From Notamacropus eugenii (lineage: Eukaryota; Chordata; Mammalia; Diprotodontia; Macropodidae), in NCBI RefSeq assembly GCF_028372415.1, contig NC_092875.1, positions 56,408,919 through 56,472,918 on the forward strand: a DNA stretch of 64,000 nt, in the 5' to 3' direction. Below the pieces are notes generated by a model. The model ran no database searches and was not told the origin of the DNA. It saw only the letters and a list, made by a program, of their open reading frames with translations. The translations under genes and the position numbers were made by a program. This document shows, in pieces, positions 35,129-45,280 of the stretch. Every line of letters begins with the position of its first letter. Positions within the stretch are counted from its first letter, which is position 1.

Positions 35129-35156
35129 TGGGGCGGGGGGAGGGGACAAAAGGGGA
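35129..35156 (+). other. Potential G-quadruplex in HAL1-b 3' UTR
   Basis: The sequence has four G-runs of four or more in 28 bases: tggggcggggggagggg, a short spacer, then gggg. HAL1-a keeps the same region (about 22676-22710). HAL1-c and HAL1-d show it as C-runs on the plus strand (about 42912-42945 and 60140-60172). Confidence 0.6.
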
Positions 35157-35289
35157 GAAAATTTGGAACCCAAAATTTTGTGAAAATGAATGTTAAAAGT
35201 TAAATTAATTAATTAATTAATTTAAAAAAAACAAATATAATTGTGAAATATTTAACAAAATAAATAAAAATGCAACAAAACATAAAAAA

Positions 35290-37802
35290 ATACATATTCA
35301 CCTCAATTAATTTTTAAGGGGATAGAATCCATTTTTGACTTGTCTCTCCTCTAGCCCTTTGGGTAGTCCAGCTGTCTGGGTGGTGCAGAGCTTAGCCTAC
35401 TAGACATCTCCCAGCTTTGTAGAATCAGAATGCTTGTGTGATGAGATCTAACCAAGACCCTAGTTTCTCTCTTTGGGAACAGGGCATGAGCCCTTCTGTT
35501 CTTGTTAGACATCACAATGCAAAATTCTTCATGTTCTGTTGTTCAGAGTCTTCCTGGATGCTGGGATAGATTTACTTAAGAGCATGAATGTATACTAGCC
35601 TCTGATCCCTCCAACAGTAGTGATAATAACAGCTACTTCTTTAAAGTGATTTAAGGTTATCAAATATTTCTGCAAATGTAGAAATATTTAATTCCAGTAT
35701 AATCCATAAAATTCGTAGGGTAGATGCTACCACATATCATGCAGAAAAGGGAATTAAATTGCCCAACATCCCACAGGTGGTCAGTAGGACTGGAGCCTGA
35801 ACTGATTTTTCTTTACTCTGAATCTAGGGCTCTTTTCACCTGCTGTCTCAACTTTGGATCATGGTGAACTCCGGATTTTCAGCTACACTCACAGCTAGAA
35901 CAGACTGGAGCAGACTCTGGGCTAGATTGGACTCTAATTTGAAATCTGTTTGGCATATTATTTTCCTCCTGGATTTCTGATGAAAAAAAAGAGTTACCTC
36001 CTGACTTTGCCTTCCTTCCTCTCATCTTCTTTCCCTTTCTCTCATAGTACTTACTGGTCACCACCAAGAGACAATGTTTGACTGATCTTTCTTGTGTCCT
36101 GGATTAGCTATCAACAAGGAAGACACAAGCTCTCTCTCCACTGGAGAAAAGAGAAATAGCCTTAGGCAAGTGACGTGATGTCTGAGTGAGATACAAATGA
36201 ACTGGGTCCTGTCCTGGAACAGATATTTTCCTTGGGGATTTTGGCAAGTAGGGGAATATTTGTGATTTATAGAGTTACTGAGATTCCTCCCAATGTCTCC
36301 TCATTGGATATATCATACAATTGTCTTTCCATTCCTGGAGCATCTCAGTTCCCTGTAGGACATGAGAACCTTGACAGAAAGCTTCGTTAACAGCACAAGC
36401 TATACAACAATGAAAGTGGCTGTCTTATGGGGCAGTAGGCTACCCAATACTAGTGATCCTCAGGAAGATGTTATATGACTACTTATGTTGATTACTGTAG
36501 AGAATGTTAATTATCTGGAAAATCAACTAAATGAATGCTAAAGTCCCTTCTGGTTCTAATTATCTATGAATCTACAAATGGGCTTCATTGTAAATTAATG
36601 AAACACTCTTTACTGTAAATGCTCTAAAAGAATAAAGGAGCATGTGACAAGGACAGTATGAGTGGATTCATTCCTCATGATGGCAGTTGATAGATGAAAT
36701 TCCTTCCAATAAAATACTGAATGGGATATTTCATTAGAGAAAGGAAGGTTTTCACTACTGACATCTTTAAGGTTAGGGTCAATGAACATTGCTCCTAGTA
36801 GAAAGAAACCTGGATTTGGAGTCAGAAGACCTGGGTTTTTATTCAGAATCTGCTACTTATTGTCCTTGAACAAGTCACTTATATGATCTGGACCTTACTT
36901 CCTTATCTGCAAAATAAAATGGGTAGCCCCTGTGGTCTTTAATTTACCTTCCAAACTTTAAGTCCTATTAAGCCCTGTTGAAGGGATTTCTACTTAGGTA
37001 GGAGTGGTACTCTATTTCTTCTGATGTTCTTTCTAGTTGGTGAGTTTGTAAATGCAGTCTGTTCTGTCAGTTCTCTGCCTAATTCTATTATTGATGCATC
37101 ATACCCTATGGTCTCAGTAATAAAGTCTCTTTTTTTTTTTCCCCAGTAAAATCTGAATTTCAGTTCCATACATAGTAAAAGTACTAGACAATCAGTCCTC
37201 TTGGTTCTCAAAGTTCCTATATCTACTGTAATCCTGTACCTGAAGAGGTAAACATGCAAATGGGAATCTTGTTCTTCTCTTAATGCAAGGAGCCAGAAAG
37301 AAGCAGAGATCTGGGCTCATTGGCCTTATTTCCCTCACTATACTATTGAAACATAGCAGGAATATTAAGAGAGTTAATCAAATGGTATTTATCAAGCACC
37401 TACTATATTCTACCCACTCTACTGAGATATGAAGGTAATTAGTATCAGCCCTTGCTTCTGAGGAACTTCTCTTACCAGGAAATATGTGCATGGAGGCAAA
37501 TGTACAAAATAATTGTAACACAGAGAGAAATGGTGGTAGAAGTTGGGGGGAATTAGGAAGTACTTTATTCAGAAAGTGGTGCATGAGCTCATATTTCTTG
37601 AAGGAAGGGATTCTTGAGAAGGAGGCAAGAAGGAAGTTCATTCCAGGTATGAGGAAGTGCTATATCTGAGGAACAGCAAGAAGATCAGTTTGGCTTCTAT
37701 ATCACATAGGAATTGAAGTAATGAATCATGAGACTAAAAAGAAAATTTAGGGTCTGAGAACTTGGAGGATTTAAAAGCTAAATGTAAGAGCTTTAATTTT
37801 AT
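35290..37802. repeat. Duplicon segment alpha-3 (partial third alpha copy)
   Basis: It is collinear with alpha-1 from about 1445 to 4019, with a MIR at about 36785-36965 and the old long repeat from about 37355. It ends inside 'ttaattttatc', where the next base joins a point equal to about 6890 in unit 1. Unit 2 thus lacks the counterpart of 4020-6889. No gene is visible; the frame at 36990-37259 is unique to this copy. Confidence 0.8.
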
Positions 37803-39300
37803 CATTCACTACAGCACAGTAATGTTCTAGCATATTTATATGCCATGACCTGCTCAGTCATTTCCTACTTGTTGGACATGACTAGTCTTTACCAACTCAA
37901 AAAGCTATAAATATATTTTATGTCCTTAGAGTTTGTTTTGTTTAAGGCTAATCTTTCTCTTAGTTTACCCTTCCTCTAATTACACTTAAACCAGTTTCCC
38001 TCTTTTTTCCTGGTGAGTGAAATGTTTTTTTTTTTCTGTATTCAACACTGTGTTTTTCTCTCCTTTGACCAATTCAAATGAGAATTAGGTTCATGTCAGC
38101 TCCACTCCCTTTTCTGTTTGTAAAGATTCCTACTTGTGCACTCTAATGATGTGAAATAATTTTCCCAAACATGCTTTTTCTTTATTTCCCCTATTGTATT
38201 CCTCTTCTCCTGCATTTCCACTCTTCTCTGAAAATCATCAAAACATAATGGAACAACTCCTAGGCCTTCTCTCTAATTTGACTATGACCCCTGATGATCC
38301 TAGGATTCAAAGGGGACAAATATGTCATCTCGCAATATGGGAATGTAGGCAGTTTACACCTGCTTAGTCCTTTATTATTGCTCATTGAGGTTTAGATTTT
38401 TATGTTTCTCCTCACTCCTGTTTTAGAGTTCCAAGGTTTCCACACATCTCTTGTCTTTTCATCTGGAAGGTTTGGAAGTCCTCTCTTTCATTAAAAATCA
38501 ATTCCTACCCTGGGGAATTATAACTACTTTGCCCTAATAGTTATTCCTGGCTGTGAGTCTAGATAGTTTACCTTCCAGACTGCCATATTCCCAGATCTGT
38601 ACTTCTTTCTGGTGGAAGCTGCTAAACCATATGTGATCCTGACTGTGGTTCCCCAGTACTTGAATACCTTCCTTTTGACTGCTTTCAGAACTTTTTTTTT
38701 ATATCAGGAAACTCTGAGTTATGGCTATAATAATCCTGGGAGTTTTCTTTTGGGGGCTACTTTCAGAGGTGGCTGGTAGATTCCTTTGATTTCTACTTTA
38801 CCTTCTGTTTCTAAGAAATCTGGGTTATTTTCTTAAAAAATTTCTAAAATATTATGTCTTGGCTTGGTCATGGTATTCAAGCATTCAAGTGAATCTTAAT
38901 TTTTTTCTCCTCATTCTTTCCAAACAAGTTGTTTTTGCTGTGAGATACTTGCATTTTTTTTCCTATTTTTCAGTCTTTTGAAAAATAGTCTTTCTTCTAT
39001 TATTTTTGTCTCACAGAGTCACTAGCTGATAGTTGGTCCATTCTAATTTTCAAGAAGTTTGTTGTTTGAGGAAGGTTTTATGCTTCTTGTTTTAAACTAT
39101 TAATTCTCTTTCTAATGCTTTCTTCCATAGCTCTCATTTCTTTGCCAATTTCATTTCATTTCTAAAAATATTTTAATTCCTTTTAACACCCTTATTTCAT
39201 ATCTTCCAATCATTCTAGTTGACCATATGCCCAGAATGTATTTTTGATTTTAGGCTTTGCATGTATATATTTTTGGAGGTCTTCTCTTTTTCTGGGTTTC
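37803..39300 (-). mobile_element. Old ORF2-less L1 / HAL1-like element, beta-2 copy
   Basis: It aligns with 6890-8610. It lacks the SINE found in unit 1 (reading through at about 38485), and its 3' end is cut off by the deletion that joins it to alpha-3. Confidence 0.7.
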
Positions 39301-39309
39301 CGTCTTGAG

Positions 39310-42300
39310 TGTCCAGAGAGCTTAGAATATCATATTCCAGAAGACAAAGGAGCTGGGATTATGACCAAAATTCACTTTCTTTTGAAAATATGTGGAATCC
39401 TTGAGAAGAAAATATTGATATTTAATGACATAAAGGACTTTCAAGAATTTCTGGTGAAAAGACAAGAGCTGAACAGAAAATTTAATCTTTAAATAAAAGA
39501 CTCAAGGAAGCATAAAAAGATAAACAGAAAAGATAAAATATAACGAATGTAAAAAAGGTTAAACTGTTTATCTTTCTACAAAGGAAGATGGTTGCTGTAA
39601 ACTTTAAAATGTTTATGAGTACTGAGGCAATCAGAAGGAATATATACAGATGGAGGGTGCTAATGTGTGTTGACTATAATGGGACAATATTAAAAAAGAA
39701 ACCAAAACCAAATGAGTGTATGAAAGATGGTACCAGGCAAGATGGAGGGAATAAATTATCTTTTGTAAAAGAGGCACAAAAGAAATATCAATGGTGGTGA
39801 AAATATGGGGAAATACACAGTTGTCATAACTCTGAATGTGAATGAGATGATCTCACCCATAAAACAGAAATGAACAGAATGTATTTAAAATCAGAATGCT
39901 ACAATATGCTGTTTACTAGAAACACATTCTAAGCCCAGAGACACACAAAGAGCAAATATAAGGAGCTGGAGGGGAATATAATATGCTTCCACCAAAGTAG
40001 AAAAAAGCAGAATTAAAAATCATGATCTTGGACAAAGTGAAAGCAAAAATAATTTCAATTAAAAGAGATAAGGAAACAAACTCTATCTTACTAAAAGGTA
40101 CTACAGATAATGAAGCAATATCAATACTAAATATATATGCACCAAATGATATAGCATTTAAATTTTTAAAGGAGAAGTTAAATGAGTTAAAGGGAGAAAT
40201 AGACAATAAAGCTATTGTAATGGGGACCTCAACTTTCCCTTTTTGGAATTAATTAAATCTAACAAAAAAAATAAACAAGAAAAACATTAAGGGAGTGAAG
40301 AGAATTTTAGAAAAGTTACCTATGATAGACCTCTGAAGAATATTTAATGGGGATAGAAAGGAATATATCTTTTCTCAGTGGTACATAGCACCTCCACAAA
40401 AATTGACCATGTATTAGGGCCTTAAAAACCTCAGGACAAATTCAGAAAAGTAGACATTTTAAATTCACTGTTTTCAGAACACAATGCATTAAAAATTACT
40501 TTCAATAAAAGGTTATGAAAAGTTAGATTGAAAATAAATTTGAAAGTAAATAATTTAATCCTAAATAATAGATGAGTCAAAGCACAAGTCATAAAAATAA
40601 TACATTCATTAGTGGTAATAAAAAAAATGAGATAACATATCAAAAATTATAGGATGCCCTCAAAGTAGTATTTAGAAGAAAATTTGTATCTCTAAGTGCT
40701 TACATCAGTAAAGAATAGAAAGGGCTGGAGAATGAATCTGGGCATACAGCTAAAAATAACTATAAAAAGAACAAATTACAAATCAACAATTAAACAACTA
40801 TTTGGAAATGATGGAATTCAAAGGAGAGATTAATAAAAATGAATGTAAGAAAACCACTGGACTAATAAATAAAACATGAGGCTAGTTGTATGGGAAGAAA
40901 TCCTCACAAAAATAGACTATTTGTTAATTTGATTTTTTTTTAAAAGAAAAGTCCAAATTACCACTATAAAAAATAAGAGGGGGGTGAATTCCCTACCAAT
41001 GACGAGAAAATTAAAACAATAATTAGGAGCAATTTTACCTAGTTATACGGCAATAAATCTCATAATCTAAGTGAAATGAATATTTAGAAAAATACACATT
41101 ACCGAAATAGGGGAAAAGGAAATAGAATACCTTATATAACCCCTTCATAGAAAAGGAAATTGAAAAACCTATCAATGAATTTCCTAAGAACAGCAATTCT
41201 GAGGGCCCCATGGTTTCACAAGTGAATTCTATCAAACATTTAAAGAACAGTTAATCTCAATACTATATAAACCATTAGCAAAATAAGCAAATAAAGAATC
41301 CAACCAAATTCCTGTTACAACACAAATATGGTAAGCATACCTAAAGCAAGAAGAGTGAAAACTGAGAAAGAATATTATAGACCATTTTATTAAATGAATA
41401 TTGATGCCAGGATTTTTTTAAAGTATTATCAAAGGGATTACAGCAAAAATCACAAAGATCATACACTGTGACCACATGGAATTAATACTAGGATTACAGG
41501 GCTTGTTCAATATTGGAAAAATCTATCAGCATAATTGACCATCTCAATAAGAAAACCAACAGATATCTAATGATTATATCACCAGATGCAGAAAAAGTCT
41601 TTCAATAAAGACAGTACCCATGCCTATTAAAAACACTAGAGAGCATAGTAATAAATGAAGCTTTTCTACAAATGATAAGAAGTGTCTGCCAGGCCTAGAG
41701 GCCTGAGGGCTACCCGAGTCTTACCTTACCTCTATCGCAGGTCTTTGGCTGGCCAAACCGGATAAACGTATGAGAGAAGAGACTTTCCGGAGTCAAACAA
41801 GGGTTAGGCTTTATTCAGGGTCTCGGTTACATGTGCAGGGGAAGCTCTTCCTTAGGAGGGAGAGAGAAAATCTCCCAAGGAAGCAAAGATCTTATAATAA
41901 GAGATTGGAAGTAGAAGTGTAAGTGGGGAGAGAGGGGGAGGGAAGAGCGGAGAGAGGAAAAGCGGAGCCTTCTGTCCTGTCCGCGCCCCTCCCACGCTAA
42001 GAGCGCTTTCAGGCTTTCCTGATCCTAATTAAGCTCTCCAGCCGCATAGTTTGCACCTGAATACCATGCTGTTAGATAACAAGAGGTGTGCCCAGATCCG
42101 GGACAATCTCGAGGGCGGGGAGAGCTCTCTCCCATCACGTTTCTCACGGGAAGAGGCGGAAATACACGAGATAGCTCGGTTCACCTCGATTCCCAGTCGT
42201 TTCCTGGGGGGCCTCGTGAGAACTCTAAGATTTAGAAGTTCCCACCTTTACCCGCCTGAGACTGTCCACATGGAATTGAGCTTCCATCCCCAGCAAGTAT

Positions 42301-42510
42301 CTTTCTAAAAACATTCTCTGTAATGGGAATAAGATAGAAATCTCTCCAATATGACAAATGGTGAAGCAAAGATGCCCATTATTACCACTATTATTCACTA
42401 TTAAACTAGAAATATATACTAGCTTTAGCAATAAGAGAAGGAAAGGGAAATAGTGGAATATTAAAAATTATTTTTAATGTAATTGGGAAAAATAAAATCA
42501 GAAATCAAAT
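39310..42510 (+). mobile_element. L1 fragment: ORF1 end to reverse-transcriptase region and tail, beta-2 copy
   Basis: It begins with the ORF1 C-terminus (39244-39492: LIFNDIKDFQEFLVK). The endonuclease region follows (40022-40252: ILNIYAPNDIAFKFLKEKLN), and then the stretch leading to the reverse transcriptase (about 40920-41680). A solo LTR splits it at 41683-42295. It resumes with 'tctgtaatgggaataag', 'gatgcccattattaccac' and 'gctttagcaataagagaagg', and skips to an L1 tail near 42460-42510. Numerous stops break it. It is the longer partner of 8616-10230. Confidence 0.75.
41683..42295 (-). mobile_element. Solo LTR of an endogenous retrovirus (fossil)
   Basis: A 613-base GC- and CpG-rich block inserted in the L1 ORF2 fragment. 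On the minus strand it starts TGC and ends GGCAGACA. It has a TATA-like TTATTATAAG (41890-41901) and an AATAAA (41810-41815) about 130 bases before its 3' end, as expected for U3-R-U5. No internal viral genes or second LTR lie nearby, so it is a solo LTR left by recombination. The retained CpGs suggest a moderate age at most. The family is not assigned. Confidence 0.7.
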
Positions 42511-42717
42511 ACAATTAATGTGAGAAAAAGTCTGATTACTTTCTAAGGAAAATGGTTTCTTTAAGATATTATTCACTCTATGTACAATATGTACAGATGT
42601 CCATGGTGAAATGTAGTTGAGTGAGATTAGGGTTGTCCTGGGACATAGAAGAGACAAAAAGATAGAACCTCTTTCAAAATCTCCAGGAATTTGTTTGGCT
42701 GAAGGCCTGAGGGAAAT

Positions 42718-44703
42718 CAAAGAGATTATTATTTTTTTTCTTATTCCTTTTCTTTATTGCCAGTGCCTAGCACTGTGAATTGTACAAAATAGGCATTCAA
42801 TTTTTTACATACGGAATTGAAATGTTCTCCTAGGTTAAGTTGTTTTAGAGAGTGATTTGCTTTTTGTTTTTAGATTTCAACATTCATTTCCACAAAATTT
42901 TGAGTTCCAGATTTCCTCCCCATCTCTCCCTTCCCCTCACCCCATAACACCTTGCATTCTCATTATTCCTTCCCTCAATATGCCCTCCCTCCTATCACAC
43001 TCCTCCTTTCCCTTATCCCCATTTTCTCTCTTTTCTTGTAGGGCAAGATAGATTTCTATACCCCATTACCTGTATTTCTTATTTCCTAGCTGTATGCAAA
43101 AACAATTTTCCACATTTGTTCCTAAAAATTTGAGTTCTGACTTGTTACCCTTCTTCCCTCCCCACCCATCCCCACAATGAAGGCAAGAAATTCAACATAG
43201 GCTATACATGTATAGTTTTGCAAGACTTCCATAGTAGTCATGTTGTGTAAAACTAACTGTATTTCCCTCCATCCTATGCTGTCCCCCATTTATTCTATTC
43301 TCTCTTTTGACCTTATCTCTCTCCAAAACTGTTTCCTTCTAATTACTCCCTTCTACCATCCCCCATTCCACTTGTCCCCTTCTCCCCTACTTTCCTGTAG
43401 TGTAAGATAGACTTTCATACCAAATTGAGTGAGCATGTTATTCCCTCCTCAAGCCAAATGTGAAGAGTAAGCTTCACTTTTTCCCTCTCACCTCCTTCCT
43501 TTTCTCCTCCATTGAAAAAGCTTTTTCTTGCCTCTTTTCTGAGAGATAATTTGCTCCATTCCATTTCTCTCACCCCTTAATTTTATTTTTTTAGATATCA
43601 TCCCTTCTTATTCAACTCACCCTGTGCTCTCTGTCCGTGTGTGTGTATGTGTGTGTGTATAATCCCTCCAACTACCTAAATATTGAGAAACATCTCAAGA
43701 GTTACAAATATTATCTTTCCATGTAGGAATGTAAACAGTTCAACTTTAGAAAGTCCCTTATGAAAGAGCCTGTTTACCTTTGCATGCTTCTTTTGATTCT
43801 TGTGTTTGAAAGTCAAATTTTCTATTCAGTTCTGGTCTTTTCATCAAGAATACTTGAAAGTCCTCTATTTCACTGAATGACCATTTTTCCCTGAAGTATT
43901 ATGCTCACTTTTGCTGGATAGGTGATTCTTGGTTTTAATCCTAATTCCTTTGAGTTCTGGAATATCATATTGCAAGCCCTTTGATTTCTTAATGTAGAAG
44001 CTGTTAGATCTTGTGGTATCCTGATTGCACTTCCACAATACTTGGATTCTTTCTTTCTATCTGCTTACAATATTTTCTCCTCGACCTGGGAACTCTGGAA
44101 TTAGGCTACAATATTCCTAGGAGCTTTTCTTTTCACATCTCTTTCGGGAGGTATTTGGTCGATTCTTTCAATATTTATTTTGCCCTCTGGTTCCAAAATA
44201 TCAGGGCAGTTTTCCTTGATAAGGGAGGTGGAGCCAAGACGGCAGAGTAGAAAGACTCACATACTTTAGCTCTTCCCTCACAACCCATAAAATACTTGTA
44301 AAAAATGACTCTCAACAAATTCTAGAGCTGCAGAAGCCACAAAACGACAGAGTGAAAGAAATTTGCAGCCCAAGGCAGCCTGGAAGGCTTACAGGAAAGG
44401 TCTATCACATGGGATTTGGAGCAGAGTGCAGCCCAGCAGCAGCAGTGGTTCTCAGATCCCTCAACTCACAAACACCAAAGGCACCTTCAAAGGTCAGTGA
44501 GAAAGCATTTTCACCATGGTGACAAGGGAGCAGAGTCCTCCCTTAGCCCTGGCCCCAGGTGGCAGCAGCAGTGGAGGCAGCAGCAGCATCCTTTTGTGGA
44601 GCCCTCTGCCTAAAGCCCCTGGGTGAAATGAGCAGTTGATCTGAATCTCAGCCATGAACCTGGCCAGAGAGTGAGGAGGGGCAGAGCCAAAGAGATTGTT
44701 ATT
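42718..44703 (-). mobile_element. HAL1-c: inverted (twin-primed) HAL1 with probable 3' transduction
   Basis: On the minus strand, a sense piece from mid ORF1 to the 3' end occupies 44220-42860. The element's 5' end lies in opposite orientation at 44221-44687, starting 'gggaggtggagccaagac'. An inverted 5' piece joined to a sense 3' piece is the signature of twin priming. Beyond the 3' end (42859-42734) lie about 125 unrelated bases ending in AATAAA and an A-run. A 16-base direct repeat, caaagagattRttatt, flanks the whole (42718-42733 and 44688-44703, one mismatch). Confidence 0.75.
42734..42859 (-). other. Probable 3'-transduced flank carried by HAL1-c
   Basis: On the minus strand, after the HAL1 3' end and a short A-rich run (aaaaacaaaaag), come about 110 bases of non-HAL1 sequence with an L2-like part. 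They end 'ggcaataaagaaaagg', 'aataagaaaaaaaa'. A second poly(A) signal and tail next to the target-site duplication is what read-through of the first signal leaves. Confidence 0.55.
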
Positions 44704-45129
44704 GAAAGGATATTCTTAAGTTCTACCTGATCAGAGAAGAGCCGGTAAATGTCAACCTAGTTTGAATGAACTAAGCAGTGAACTTCTAGAGGGAAGAGGA
44801 TTTGTCACAGGAGAAGTTTTTGCTTTAAGACCCCTCTGAGGCAACTGATCTTGGATAAATCTTCCAATCGATTATTCTTTCAGTGCAGATTGCAAAAATC
44901 TTCATTCTTCCCCTTTCACGTAGAGGTGTGGAATGCAGGTCAAGGAGTTAGGGGAAAATCACACCCATAGAGACACTTAATGGAAGAATTGTGAGAGAGT
45001 CCCACAGTAACAAAGTAGATGGGACACAAACGAAGGAAGGAGGAAGGGAGAGAGAGAGAAAAAGAGAGAGAGATACATATTTGGATAGAGAGAGACAAAC
45101 ACAGAATGGCAGAGACAGATAGAAAGATA

Positions 45130-45180
<51 letters not shown>

Positions 45181-45280
45181 TGGGAAGAGAATCCAGTTTT
45201 ACTCTTTGGCCAAACCTTCTAGCACCAGCAACTCTGAAAGTTAAATTTTTTCTTCTGAAATTCTGGTGATTTACACTGCT
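44704..45280. other. No gene; microsatellites
   Basis: Sequence with no counterpart in unit 1, where this part is missing. It holds an imperfect GA-rich stretch (45045-45075) and a pure (CA)n of about 50 bases (45130-45178). The open frames here are repeats read as protein. Confidence 0.6.
45130..45178. repeat. (CA)n microsatellite
   Basis: About 24 uninterrupted CA units. Confidence 0.95.

Larger units (their letters stand above)
32487..35232 (+). mobile_element. HAL1-b: complete-length ORF2-less L1 relative
   Basis: The element starts 'ggggcggagccaagatgg'. It has a GC-rich 5' UTR of about 640 bases, ORF1 (33128-34215), a 1 kb purine-rich 3' UTR with a (CA)n tract, and an AATT-repeat/A-rich tail. 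Four copies in this window (a, b, c, d) go from ORF1 straight into the same 3' UTR. The lack of ORF2 is therefore a family trait and not a private deletion. Such an element must borrow the reverse transcriptase of an L1. HAL1-b is the best preserved copy here: ORF1 has one stop and one single-base frameshift. Confidence 0.9.

Noticed and set aside
44940-45177. Several overlapping Cys/Val-rich frames on the minus strand
   Set aside because: They are the (CA)n tract read in different frames.
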